A DNA stretch of 64,000 nucleotides from Peptostreptococcaceae bacterium (GCA_902363255.1 CABIZO010000003.1:620001-684000), one strand, 5' to 3'. Numbered from the stretch's first letter, positions 41,875 through 50,822 are shown. Translations and numbers: made by a program. The notes: generated by a model not told the origin, from the sequence alone.

Positions 41875-43632
41875 TTATGTAATACATTGTATAAATTTTT
41901 CAACAACAACCGGATCAAACTGACTTCCAGCACATCTTTTAAGTTCTTTTATAGCTTCTTCTTTGCTAATAGGCTTTTTATAAACTCTCTCATTAGTCAT
42001 AACATCATAAGCATCTACTACACTAATTATCCTCGATGTTAATGGAATCTCTTCTTTTTTTAATCCCATTGGATATCCATTACCATCCCACCTTTCATGA
42101 TGATGCAATACTCCTTTAGCCACATTGTCTAGTTCACCCAAAGCCTTAATTATCCTATACCCTTTTTCTGTATGAGTCTTCATAATTTCATACTCTTCGT
42201 CCGTTAATTTCCCTGACTTTGTCAAAATCTCCTCACTGATTCCTATTTTCCCAATATCATGGAGTTCCCCTGCTATGATTAATTCGTCCAAGTCTGATAT
42301 TTCTAAGTCCATTTTCTTACCAACTTGAATTGCATAAATTGATACCCTTTTTGTATGTTCTTCCGTTTCCATATTTTTAATACCAAGACCCATCTTTAAA
42401 GAACTAAATATAGAACTTTTAATACTTCCTTCTTGTAATAATTTCTGCCTATATACTTTATCTTCAGCTTCTTTTAATACTTCAAACACGTCTTTATTAT
42501 TATCTTCTTTTATTGATGCACCTAGAGATATACTAATCTTAAATATATCACCTTCGTATTCATTACATTTTTTTAATATTCTTTTTATTACATTTTGGCA
42601 AACTTTACTGTTTGCATTTGGAATTAATATAACGAACTCATCTCCACCTATCCTAAATATTTCACCAATATCTTGGCAGGCATCTTCAAGTACACCTGTC
42701 GTAAGTTTTAATAATCGATCCCCTTCATCATGTCCAAATGTATCATTTACTATTTTTAAGCCATTAGTATCTCCCATTATAATACCTAAAGGTAGTTTAT
42801 CTTTTTTGGATAAGTTCAATATTCGTTCTTCAAAACAAGTTCTATTCTTTACCCCTGTTAAAATATCTGTATAACTTAAATATTCTAATTTTTTCTCATT
42901 CTCTTTAATACTAGTTAGATCTATAGATCTACCTACTATCCCCATTACTTCTCCTGTGCTATCCATAAGTGGCATTTTTACAACATCTCTATATTGCATT
43001 ATTCCATCATTTGTTTCTACAATGCCTTCTTTATGAATAGGTTTCTTTGTTTCTATTATAGTTCTATCATCGTCTAAGAAAACTTTGGCTATCTCCTTAT
43101 TCTCATGTAATTCCATATCAGTTTTTCCAAAGATATTATCTATCCCCTTTTCTTTGTAAAAATCTTGACATTCCTTATTTGCATAAACATATTTACTGTC
43201 TTTATCTTTGTAAAAAATAACTCCTGGTAAAATATCTATAATTTGTTTTGTAAGATTTTTTTGCTTTTCTATTTCTATATTTCTTTCTTCTATTTCATCG
43301 ATTCCTAATATTCCAACTATTCCTACAAGAGCCAATAACTTATCATTTTCATCTATTATTGGAAAAATACAACACTGATGAAATTTTTCGTTTATGTATG
43401 CTTCATATCTTTTCGCTTCTCTATGCTTTATTACTTCTAAACAATGATTATTATATATCCTACATATATCATCAATAAATATATTTTCATTTGTAAATCC
43501 AAGAAAATCCTCTTTTTTCTTATTATATATTTGAGCATATTGATTATTTACATACACAAACTTTAAATCTAAATCCTTTATCCATATTGGAAAAGGAATA
43601 TTCTCTAAAAGTAATTTAAATCCATTATTCAT
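41875..43632 (-). CDS. PAS-PAS-GGDEF-HD-GYP signalling protein (copy 2)
   Basis: A 585-residue paralogue of the protein at 37589 with the same order: PAS (LLLENIPFPIWIKDLDLKFV), PAS (IIDILPGVIFYKDKDSKYVY), GGDEF with intact FRIGGDEFVILIP, and HD-GYP with LHDIGKIGI and HHERWDGNGYPMGL. Both enzymatic centres appear intact. The start is the ATG at 43632 behind CAAGGTGGCTACTAT; the longer frame has no site. It points the other way from copy 1 with the ThrE pair and PH gene between them, so the two arose by duplication and inversion or by independent insertion. c-di-GMP output is predicted; the signal is unknown. Confidence 0.92.
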   Translation of the reverse strand: MNNGFKLLLENIPFPIWIKDLDLKFVYVNNQYAQIYNKKKEDFLGFTNENIFIDDICRIYNNHCLEVIKHREAKRYEAYINEKFHQCCIFPIIDENDKLLALVGIVGILGIDEIEERNIEIEKQKNLTKQIIDILPGVIFYKDKDSKYVYANKECQDFYKEKGIDNIFGKTDMELHENKEIAKVFLDDDRTIIETKKPIHKEGIVETNDGIMQYRDVVKMPLMDSTGEVMGIVGRSIDLTSIKENEKKLEYLSYTDILTGVKNRTCFEERILNLSKKDKLPLGIIMGDTNGLKIVNDTFGHDEGDRLLKLTTGVLEDACQDIGEIFRIGGDEFVILIPNANSKVCQNVIKRILKKCNEYEGDIFKISISLGASIKEDNNKDVFEVLKEAEDKVYRQKLLQEGSIKSSIFSSLKMGLGIKNMETEEHTKRVSIYAIQVGKKMDLEISDLDELIIAGELHDIGKIGISEEILTKSGKLTDEEYEIMKTHTEKGYRIIKALGELDNVAKGVLHHHERWDGNGYPMGLKKEEIPLTSRIISVVDAYDVMTNERVYKKPISKEEAIKELKRCAGSQFDPVVVEKFIQCIT

Positions 43633-43749
43633 ATAGTAGCCACCTTGATTTAGTTTTTTATATTTTATATAAATATTATACAAAATATTACAATATAATA
43701 AATATTTTTCCTGCTTATTTATATATTTTATTTAGATGGCTATATCATT

Positions 43750-44553
43750 TTAAAAAACTGGTATTACAACACCATTGTATTTAGATTCTATCAACGCTCT
43801 ACACTCATCAGATGTAAGAACCTCTTCTAGAACTTCTATTTTCTCATTGTCTTTATCTTCTATTCTATATGCAAGTAAATTAGCATATTCATCGTTTACA
43901 GGTGCTGAGTAAATTCCCTCTTCATCTGCATTAAGTCCAGCAGGTATAGCATAAGTTGTATCAACAAATCCAGCGGTTACATCTTCTAGTGATGGTGGTA
44001 TTTGTGCTACATCTAGTTGAACAAATTCTAAATTTTTTGGATTTTCAGTAATATCATTAACCCCTACTATATCACCTTCTGTTAAAGCTATTAATCCTTC
44101 ACTTTCCAAATATCTTAAAGACTTTGATGCAGAAGCAGCATTATCACTTATAGCAATTTTATCTCCATTCTTAAATTCATCAAGAGAGTCTATTTTCTTA
44201 GAATATAATATCGCTGGACAAACATATAATTTAGCCCCTGCCATTATTTCATAACCCTTGCTTTTTACTGCCTCATCCAAATAAGGCTTATGCTGAAATA
44301 AATTTGCATCTATTTCTCCATTATTTAATGACTCATTTGGTAACACATAATCATTAAATGTTACAATTTCTAAATCATATCCTTTCTCCTCTATAAGTGG
44401 TTTTAACTCTTCTAATAACTCACCACCAGGAACTGATGTAGCTCCTACTTTAATTGTTTTATCATCCTTAGACCCAGATGATCCTACACATCCAACTAGT
44501 GATATGCATAGTAGCGTACTTAGTACTACGCTTAATATTTTTTTTAATTTCAT
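43750..44553 (-). CDS. metQ: Methionine ABC transporter substrate-binding lipoprotein MetQ
   Basis: A 267-residue NlpA-family lipoprotein: signal peptide with lipobox LVGC (Cys22), then the MetQ pattern TIKVGATSVPGGELLEELKP, FNDYVLPNESLNNGEIDANL, FQHKPYLDEAV, and YAIPAGLNADEEGIY. It captures methionine for an ABC importer in which MetN is the ATPase and MetI the permease. metN and metI are normally next to metQ; here the gene stands alone. A SAM-I riboswitch precedes it (44670-44776), which confirms the methionine role. The start has AGGGGGACATTATT. It must work with a transporter encoded elsewhere. Confidence 0.93.
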   Translation of the reverse strand: MKLKKILSVVLSTLLCISLVGCVGSSGSKDDKTIKVGATSVPGGELLEELKPLIEEKGYDLEIVTFNDYVLPNESLNNGEIDANLFQHKPYLDEAVKSKGYEIMAGAKLYVCPAILYSKKIDSLDEFKNGDKIAISDNAASASKSLRYLESEGLIALTEGDIVGVNDITENPKNLEFVQLDVAQIPPSLEDVTAGFVDTTYAIPAGLNADEEGIYSAPVNDEYANLLAYRIEDKDNEKIEVLEEVLTSDECRALIESKYNGVVIPVF

Positions 44554-44629
44554 AATAATGTCCCCCTTAAATCTGTAATAAAAATCTCTATAACTCCTCC
44601 ATTAGTTGAAATTTAATTCAGCTAAAATA

Positions 44630-44656
44630 AAAAAACTTGAGTATAAACTCAAGTTT
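44630..44656 (-). terminator. Attenuator terminator of the metQ SAM riboswitch
   Basis: AAAACTTGAGT and ACTCAAGTTTT hairpin with TTTTATTTTAGC on the minus strand, between aptamer and metQ. Confidence 0.9.
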
Positions 44657-44669
44657 TAATAGTGAATTT

Positions 44670-44776
44670 ATACTTATCTTTCAGTAAACCTACTGCAGGA
44701 TTTAGCACCGTGTATATAAAAATATACTGGTTGCCGGGTTTCATAGGGCCAGTCCCTCCACCACTCGAGATAAGAG
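44670..44776 (-). promoter_or_regulatory. SAM-I (S-box) riboswitch upstream of metQ
   Basis: On the minus strand: TCTTATCTCGAGTGGTGGAG, GGACTGGCCCTATGAAACCC, GGCAACC, GGTGCTAAATCC and a closing GAAAGATAAG. This is the S-box order and matches the metY leader at 1999-2101. Confidence 0.95.
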
Positions 44777-44959
44777 ATTTTTTATTTTAAATTTGATAAT
44801 TATAATATCACCGTTTCTTTTTAAAGTAAATTATATAATTATTTTTTTATATTTTTATTTTTCTTTAGTCGTTAATTTCCTATTTCATTTATTTTTTGAT
44901 TTATATTCGAATTTTAAATTTTACACCTTACCATTCCTTCGTACTTACTCTATCTATGT

Positions 44960-45864
44960 TTATTTTATTTTACAACTTATATCTATAAATTCAAATTTTT
45001 CTACATCAAACAATCCTTTATCTGTAAGTTTTATATTAGGTATTACTGGCAATGCTAAAAATGCTAAAGTTAAGAATGGATCTATCTCCCTACTTACTTT
45101 TAATGAATTATATGCTATATCTACTAATTTACTAAATTTAGAATTAATGCATTCTATATTTTTATCACTCATTAATCCACCAATATTCAAAGGTAAACTT
45201 TCTAAAGTTTCATTAGAAGATGAAATAGCTATTCCTCCATCTATACTTATAACTTTATTAACAACTTTTACTATATCTTCATCATTATTCCCATAACTAT
45301 GATATTATGAGAATCATGAGATATTGTTGTAGCTATAGCACCATTTTTCTATTTAAAATTTTCTACTAATCCTATACCTATATTACCTGTATTTTTATGC
45401 CTTTCTACTACTGCTAATTTTAATATACATTTTTCACTATCATACTCAAACTTATTATCTACTATATTAACTTTAGCTTTTACCTTTTCAGTTATTAAAC
45501 TATGAGGTTTTAGTGAAATAATATTTACGCCTTCTTCTCCATTTATACATGGAACATGACCATCTATATTTTTTTATTCTCATAAGCTAAGTTTAACTTA
45601 TCCATTACATTTTTGTCTTTATATATAATCCCTGGATAATTCATCATTTCTCCCAAACCTAAAACTCTAGGATGTTTATATATTTTCTAAATCTACAGAA
45701 TTAAGAACCTCTCCTGAATCTTCAAAATTAGTTGCTACCACATCTTCTACTTTGATTTCATGTGTAAATACATTAACTCTATTGGCATTTTTCAGTACTA
45801 AATCTGGATTTTTAATTTTCATCGATATGTATATTAATTCACTAATATACATAATACTCACCAA
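44960..45864 (-). pseudogene. ade: Adenine deaminase remnant
   Basis: Four stretches in the right order match adenine deaminase: N-terminal NPDLVLKNANRVNVFTHEIK, then GLGEMMNYPGIIYKDKNVMD, then SLKPHSLITEKVKAKVNIVD with IISHDSHN-like TISHDSHNIIV, and C-terminal LTLAFLALPVIPNIKLTDKG followed by LFDVEKFEFI. Stops and frameshifts separate them, and the gene is about half the normal 1.7 kb: most of the metal-binding amidohydrolase core is deleted. No purine riboswitch is seen upstream. Non-functional; purine salvage must use another route. Confidence 0.85.
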
Positions 45865-46034
45865 CTATTAAATATTTTTAAATCCTATATTATCATATTT
45901 ATATTCTCAGTCATGTTTTTTATTAAAATTATTTTTTTCTTTCATATAGATATTTCTCACAAAAGTGAAATCCTTTATAATATATTTATATGCATTGTAA
46001 AATTATGTAAATCAAATAACAAGGGGACAAATTT

Positions 46035-47798
46035 ATGAGGAATTTAATAAAAAAGCTTTTGGTTATCTTTTTAGCAAGTATAATTAATCTTTCTAATCTT
46101 CAATACTTAAATCATTCTTTTGCTGCTGAAAATTCTACACTTTCTAAAGGATATGTTGATATACCATCCTGGATATCTACTCAAGAGTTAAATGTAAGAT
46201 CTAAACCTTCCACTTCTGCTTCAAAAATTGGTTCAATAAAACATGGAAATTCAGTCAATATATTAGATAGTGTTGCTAAAATTACAAAAGTAGATGGCAA
46301 GAATGTTGTAACTGATCCTTGGTATAAAATTTCTTATTCAAAGGGTTTTGGATATGTTTCTGCAGACTATGTAAAGTTATCAGGAGAGGAAACTTCTTAT
46401 ATTCCTACCAATACAACAGCCATAAAAGGAATTGATGTAAGTTATCATCAAGGTAATATTGATTGGGAAAAAGTAAAAAATTCTGGTATAAAATTTGCTA
46501 TTATTCGTGCTGGTAGTGGAACTACAGAAGATTCAAGATTTAAAGCAAATATGGAAGGTGCGCTAAATGCAGGAATTGAAGTCGGTGTTTATTGGTTTTC
46601 TACAGCATATACAGTTGATAATGTAGAAAAAGAAGCTCAAAAATGCATGGAAATAATTTCACCTTACAAGAGTAAGTTATCTTTTCCTGTTTTCTTTGAC
46701 TACGAAGAATATACTATTAAACTAGCTCAAGATAATAACATTAAACTCAATTTAAGTTCTTTATCTAATATTTGTGAGGAATTTTTATCTAAATTAAAAT
46801 CAAATGGATATAAATGCGGTATATATACAAACAAAACAGTTTCTAAGTATTATCTTAGCGATAACCTAAGAAATTCTTATGATTTTTGGATAGCTCAATA
46901 TAATGATAAATGTACTTATTGGAATAAATATATTATGTGGCAATATAGCCAAAGCGGAAAAGTTGATGGCATAAGTGGTAATGTTGACTTAAACTATTAC
47001 TATAAAAGTAATCCAATAAATATATCCAAAACCACTATAAACACTATATCCAATCAAAAGTATACTGGTAACAAAATTACACCAAATGTAATTGTTAAAT
47101 ATAATAATAAAACTTTAGTAAAAAACAAAGATTATACTATCTCATTCAAAAATAATACATCTATAGGTACTGCAACAATCACTATAAAAGGTAAAGGAAA
47201 TTACACAGGTACAAAAACTATTACTTTTAAAATTGTTCCTAAAACTGTAACAAAACCTAAGATCTCAAGTACTACTTCTTCAAGCATAAAGCTAAGTTGG
47301 TCCAAAGTTTCAAATGCTGATGGATATAGAATTTATAGATCAACTAGTAAAAATGGAACTTACACTAAGATAAAAGATATTACTAAAAATTCAACTTTAA
47401 ACTACACTAATTCTAATTTATCTAGTAATAAAAAATATTATTATAAAATAAAATCATTTAAAACTTCAAAAGGGAAAAAATACTATAGCTACTACTCAGA
47501 TATAATAACGGGAGAAACAAAATTATCTACTCCTACAGTAAAACTATCTATTCCTAAAAGTAAAAGTATAAAAGTTTCATGGAAGAAAATTTCAGGTGCT
47601 AAAGGATATGAAGTATACAGAGCAACGAGTAAAAGTGGTCCTTATTCAAAACGAACAACTACATCTAATTTAAGTTATACCAACACAAAATTAACTAAAA
47701 ATAAAAATTATTATTATAAGGTAAAAGCCTATAAAGTTGTAAATGGCAAAAAGGTTTATAGCTCTTATAGCTCTATAAAATCGATTACTTCCAAATAA
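46035..47798 (+). CDS. Secreted GH25 lysozyme with SH3b and FN3-like domains
   Basis: A 587-residue secreted protein. Signal peptide 1-31 (cleavage after SFAA), SH3b cell-wall domain (about 50-115, LNVRSKPSTSASKIGSI), glycoside hydrolase family 25 catalytic domain (about 130-325) with GIDVSYHQGNIDW (Asp134) and the DxE pair Asp222/Glu224 in FFDYEEY. Then follow a Lys/Thr-rich Ig-like domain (about 330-402) and two fibronectin type III-like repeats of about 90 residues (KPKISSTTSSSIKLSWSKVS and VKLSIPKSKSIKVSWKKISG). It would cleave peptidoglycan between MurNAc and GlcNAc, as an autolysin or in competition. The start has ACAAGGGGACAAATTT. No holin or phage gene is near. Confidence 0.92.
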   Translation: MRNLIKKLLVIFLASIINLSNLQYLNHSFAAENSTLSKGYVDIPSWISTQELNVRSKPSTSASKIGSIKHGNSVNILDSVAKITKVDGKNVVTDPWYKISYSKGFGYVSADYVKLSGEETSYIPTNTTAIKGIDVSYHQGNIDWEKVKNSGIKFAIIRAGSGTTEDSRFKANMEGALNAGIEVGVYWFSTAYTVDNVEKEAQKCMEIISPYKSKLSFPVFFDYEEYTIKLAQDNNIKLNLSSLSNICEEFLSKLKSNGYKCGIYTNKTVSKYYLSDNLRNSYDFWIAQYNDKCTYWNKYIMWQYSQSGKVDGISGNVDLNYYYKSNPINISKTTINTISNQKYTGNKITPNVIVKYNNKTLVKNKDYTISFKNNTSIGTATITIKGKGNYTGTKTITFKIVPKTVTKPKISSTTSSSIKLSWSKVSNADGYRIYRSTSKNGTYTKIKDITKNSTLNYTNSNLSSNKKYYYKIKSFKTSKGKKYYSYYSDIITGETKLSTPTVKLSIPKSKSIKVSWKKISGAKGYEVYRATSKSGPYSKRTTTSNLSYTNTKLTKNKNYYYKVKAYKVVNGKKVYSSYSSIKSITSK

Positions 47799-47885
47799 TA
47801 ATAAACTCACCTTTTTAAAATATATATCTCTTTATATTACAAAACATAAATATTTATGCTTTTTAATACATCTAAAATTATAAAA

Positions 47886-47922
47886 TAAAGAAGGTATTGC
47901 TTACTAAGCAATACCTTCTTTA
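47886..47922. terminator. Bidirectional terminator between the lysozyme and MATE genes
   Basis: AAAGAAGGTATTGCTTA with its complement. The stem includes the last codons and stop of the MATE gene. Confidence 0.88.
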
Positions 47923-49253
47923 TTTTCAGCTTCTATCTTTTTCATTTTTCTATAATAAGTTATCATAAGCGGTACACATGCTGCTATCCATGCTATAGGA
48001 TCTGATAAACAAATACCAGTAAACCCTATAAACTTTGGTAATGTAAATGCAACTGCCGCTCTTGCCAATAATTCATAAACACCTGCCATCATTGGTACAA
48101 AAGATTCTCCCATACCTTGAAGTACATTTCTATATACAAATATAAATCCTAATGGTATAAAGAATACAGCTGAATAATTAAATACTAACTGAGCATATCT
48201 AAATATTTCAGGAGTTGGATTTTCTATAAATAAATTGACAAAATATTTCCCAAGGAATACAAGAACCGCCCCTGCTATTAAACTAGTAACTATTGATACT
48301 TTATTCATTATTTTCATACCATTTTTTATTCTATCAAATCTTCCAGCACCTAAGTTTTGTCCTGCATAAGTTGCTATCGTTACTCCAAATGAAACTGACG
48401 GTTGCATAACAAGTTGAAGGACTTTAGATGATGCTGTGTATGATGCTATTACAGTTGATCCAAATACATTTATAGCACTTTGAACTATTATTACACCAAT
48501 TGCTGTTACTGAAAACTGTAATCCCATAGGTATCCCAATTTTCAAATGTTTTTTATAATAGTTTGATTCAACTTTAAAATCTTCTTTTTTCAATCTTAAT
48601 ACTTGGAATCTCTTATAACTATAAATTAAACATAATATAGCTGAAAATCCTTGCGCAATATTAGTAGCATAAGCTGCTCCTGATACACCCATTTTAAAAT
48701 TAATTATAAATACCAAGTCTAAGATAACATTAAGAACAGATGAAATTATTAAAAAATATAGTGGTGTTTTGCTATCACCTAATGCTCTAAGTATTCCTGC
48801 TGCCATATTATAAAGAGCTTGAGTTATAATCCCAGCAAAAATTATTGTTATATAAGTATTTGCATTATCAAAAATATTATCTGGTGTGTTCATCATTCTA
48901 AGAAGAGGACTTTTTACTAATAAAGCTATTATTGTCATTAATAGCGTTGAAATCAATGTTAGTATAATATTACTAGCTACTGCCTTTTTTACTCCTATTT
49001 CATCTTTTGCTCCAAACTTTTGAGCAACCAGTACTCCAAATCCACTGGTTAAACCTAGTATCATACCATTTACTAAAAAGAACATAGAACCAGTTGAACC
49101 TACTGCTGCTAGAGCTTCTACTCCTACAAATCTTCCAACAATAATTGTATCAACCATACTATACAATTGTTGAAAAACATTTCCAATTAATAAAGGTATG
49201 GAAAATAATATAAAAATCTTCAAAGGATTACCTTTGGTCATGTCATTAGTCAT
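47904..49253 (-). CDS. MATE family efflux transporter
   Basis: A 449-residue, 12-helix multidrug/toxin extrusion protein. It starts MTNDMTKGNPLKIFILFSIP, has the helix-1/2 signature GNVFQQLYSMVDTIIVGRFV, the mid-protein repeat LKIGIPMGLQFSVTAIGVII (about residue 230) that begins the second half, and AGQNLGAGRFDRIKNG. Exports cationic compounds in exchange for Na+ or H+. The subfamily is the clostridial MepA/DinF-like group; substrate unknown. The start has GGAG 10 bases upstream. Monocistronic. Confidence 0.92.
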   Translation of the reverse strand: MTNDMTKGNPLKIFILFSIPLLIGNVFQQLYSMVDTIIVGRFVGVEALAAVGSTGSMFFLVNGMILGLTSGFGVLVAQKFGAKDEIGVKKAVASNIILTLISTLLMTIIALLVKSPLLRMMNTPDNIFDNANTYITIIFAGIITQALYNMAAGILRALGDSKTPLYFLIISSVLNVILDLVFIINFKMGVSGAAYATNIAQGFSAILCLIYSYKRFQVLRLKKEDFKVESNYYKKHLKIGIPMGLQFSVTAIGVIIVQSAINVFGSTVIASYTASSKVLQLVMQPSVSFGVTIATYAGQNLGAGRFDRIKNGMKIMNKVSIVTSLIAGAVLVFLGKYFVNLFIENPTPEIFRYAQLVFNYSAVFFIPLGFIFVYRNVLQGMGESFVPMMAGVYELLARAAVAFTLPKFIGFTGICLSDPIAWIAACVPLMITYYRKMKKIEAENKEGIA

Positions 49254-49485
49254 ATATTTATTTCTCCTATTCTTTATTTATTTTACGTTATAAAATTATG
49301 TTGTAAAACAATAGATACTTACAATTACATGCACCTCTATTGTTTGATTACAAATCAAATAATATATAATTTCTTTCATATAAAAAACAAGCATTATTAT
49401 AATAATATTTGCATTATTTTTTCAATCTTATAAATGATATCAGATAAGAAATTGGAGGTCAATAAGTATATTTAATCCTTTTTTG

Positions 49486-49499
49486 TGAAATCGCTTTCA
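49486..49499. promoter_or_regulatory. CcpA-type cre box without an obvious target
   Basis: TGAAATCGCTTTCA fits the catabolite-responsive element TGWAANCGNTNWCA at every position. It lies in a 300-base gap between a MATE gene and tRNA-Lys, about 230 bases before the MATE start. The rest of the gap (49254-49555) has no gene. Confidence 0.5.
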
Positions 49500-49555
49500 A
49501 TATAAATAACTATTTTATTTCATTCTTAATTTTTTATTATTAATGCATAAATACG

Positions 49556-49587
49556 AAAAAGATGTACTAAAATTAATACACCTTTTT
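49556..49587 (-). terminator. Terminator after tRNA-Lys
   Basis: AAAAAGGTGTA and TACATCTTTTT hairpin (one G:T pair) immediately after the CCA end. Confidence 0.75.
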
Positions 49588-49588
49588 C

Positions 49589-49664
49589 TGGTGACCCATC
49601 CGAGACTCGAACTCGGGACACCCTGATTAAAAGTCAGGTGCTCTACCGGCTGAGCTAATGAGTC
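49589..49664 (-). tRNA. tRNA-Lys (anticodon TTT)
   Basis: A 76-base cloverleaf with CCA encoded. Acceptor GACTCAT pairs with ATGGGTC (one G:T); D-arm with TAGCTCAGCCGGTAGAGCA; anticodon stem CCTGA/TCAGG with loop CTTTTAA, anticodon TTT; T-arm GTTCGAGTC. It reads AAA and AAG lysine codons. A single tRNA gene with its own terminator. Confidence 0.97.
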
Positions 49665-49845
49665 ATAAGTTTTATTTAACTTTTATTTGTGGTTAATTTC
49701 CCCTAATTTATTATCTATTATTCATTTAATTCTATGTCTTTTATTTGTAATTATGTTTAAAATTTCTGTTTCAATTTATTCGAAACGTTTTATTTCTATT
49801 TATGATATAATAGATAATTATAATTAAAACAAAAGGTGGTAAAGC

Positions 49846-50472
49846 ATGACTGACAAAAGAAAAAAAGGATTTTTAGCAAGTTTATTAGCTGGAGCTATGG
49901 CTCTTGTTGGATGTTCTCAAGGAGAAGTAAACGACGAAGTTAGAATACCTCCAGAAGAACTTCCTGTAGCAACAATAGTTATTAAAAATTATGGAACTGT
50001 TGAGGCTGAACTTTATCCTCATATAGCTCCAAATACAGTAAATAATTTTATATCATTAGCTAACAGTGGTTTTTATGATGGACTTACTTTCCATAGAGTA
50101 ATAAAAGACTTCATGATTCAAGGTGGAGATCCAAATGGTAATGGTACAGGCGGTCCAGGATATAGTATTAAAGGCGAATTTACTAAAAATAAATTCAAAA
50201 ATGATTTAAAACATACAGAAGGTGTTTTATCTATGGCAAGAAGCCAAAGTAAAAATAGTGCTGGTAGTCAATTTTTTATAATGACTAAAGAAGCCTCTCA
50301 TTTAGATGGTCAATATGCTGGTTTTGGTAAAGTTACAAGTGGCATTGATATAGTACATAAAATAGAAAATGCAAAAACAGGAAATAGCGATAAACCTGAA
50401 AAAGATATAATTATAGAATCTATAAAAGTTGATACTAAAGGTGTAAAATACAACGAACCAGAAAAAATGTAA
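49846..50472 (+). CDS. Cyclophilin-type peptidyl-prolyl cis-trans isomerase lipoprotein
   Basis: A 208-residue protein: lipoprotein signal with lipobox LVGC (Cys23), an acidic linker, then a cyclophilin domain (about 45-205) with FHRVIKDFMIQGGDPNGNGT, the catalytic Arg in that segment, SMARSQSKNSAGSQFFI and a FGKVTSGIDIVHKIE end. It is expected to help folding of secreted proteins at the outer face of the membrane, a role like PrsA. The start has AAAAGGTGGTAAAGC. Matured by Lgt (3137-3865). Monocistronic, strong terminator. Confidence 0.93.
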   Translation: MTDKRKKGFLASLLAGAMALVGCSQGEVNDEVRIPPEELPVATIVIKNYGTVEAELYPHIAPNTVNNFISLANSGFYDGLTFHRVIKDFMIQGGDPNGNGTGGPGYSIKGEFTKNKFKNDLKHTEGVLSMARSQSKNSAGSQFFIMTKEASHLDGQYAGFGKVTSGIDIVHKIENAKTGNSDKPEKDIIIESIKVDTKGVKYNEPEKM

Positions 50473-50473
50473 G

Positions 50474-50514
50474 AAAAAAAGACGGAATTTCAGGGGTGAA
50501 ATTACCGTCTTTTT
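50474..50514. terminator. Terminator of the cyclophilin gene
   Basis: AAAAAGACGG and CCGTCTTTTT with an inner AATTTC/GAAATT stem. Confidence 0.9.
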
Positions 50515-50520
50515 AATTAT

Positions 50521-50616
50521 GGGGTATGCATATTTAAATATTGCCATAACGGGGATTATACAATATTTAAATATAGTGTTTGGTATATTTAAACATGGGG
50601 TTGTTTAAATACGGGG
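50521..50616. repeat. Short GGGG / TTTAAA repeat cluster
   Basis: Four GGGG runs (50521, 50551, 50597, 50613) alternate with four TTTAAA palindromes (50533, 50566, 50588, 50604), each inside an ATATTTAAATA-like or GTTTAAATAC-like core. Spacing shrinks from 33 to 22 to 16 bases. GGGG is very rare in this AT-rich intergenic DNA, so the pattern stands out. Read on the minus strand it gives repeated IFKY-like peptides, but no start or ribosome-binding site. Origin unknown. Confidence 0.6.
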
Positions 50617-50635
50617 TTTTTATTACCAAGCCTAA

Positions 50636-50664
50636 AATAAAAAACTACCTTCTCTAGGTAGTTA
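50636..50664 (-). terminator. Terminator following the c-di-GMP riboswitch
   Basis: AACTACCT and AGGTAGTT hairpin then TTTTTTATTTTA on the minus strand; probable expression platform. Confidence 0.85.
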
Positions 50665-50734
50665 CCATTCATGTTTAATATCACAAACTCTTATAAAAAA
50701 TAGCTTAAGTATGTGATAACAAAGAACTTTTTTA

Positions 50735-50822
50735 TTCTTCGGCAACTGGCTGGCATAGTATAACTACCTTAGCCCCTATAGCTTTGCGTCTCTGAATTTC
50801 TCCAGATTTGCCAACATTTAGC
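50735..50822 (-). promoter_or_regulatory. c-di-GMP-I (GEMM) riboswitch, no downstream gene
   Basis: On the minus strand the class I pattern is clear: GGCAAATCTGGAGAAATTCA with the P2 hairpin capped by GAAA, then AGACGCAAAGC (the conserved core), GGGGCTAAGG, and TATGCCAGCCAGTTGCCG closing the tetraloop-receptor arm. A terminator follows about 75 bases later. No minus-strand gene lies downstream: the next DNA is the repeat cluster and then the convergent cyclophilin gene. It is either a stand-alone terminated RNA or the relic of a lost target gene. Confidence 0.9.

Noticed and set aside
46035..47798. GH25 lysozyme as a prophage endolysin
   Set aside because: It has a signal peptide and long Ig/FN3-like tail, and no holin, tail or integrase genes are near; a host cell-wall enzyme fits better.
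50302..50547. Minus-strand frame of 81 codons under the c-di-GMP riboswitch
   Set aside because: It lies antisense to the cyclophilin gene and its terminator, has no ribosome-binding site, and its composition (Phe/Tyr rich) is that of a shadow frame.
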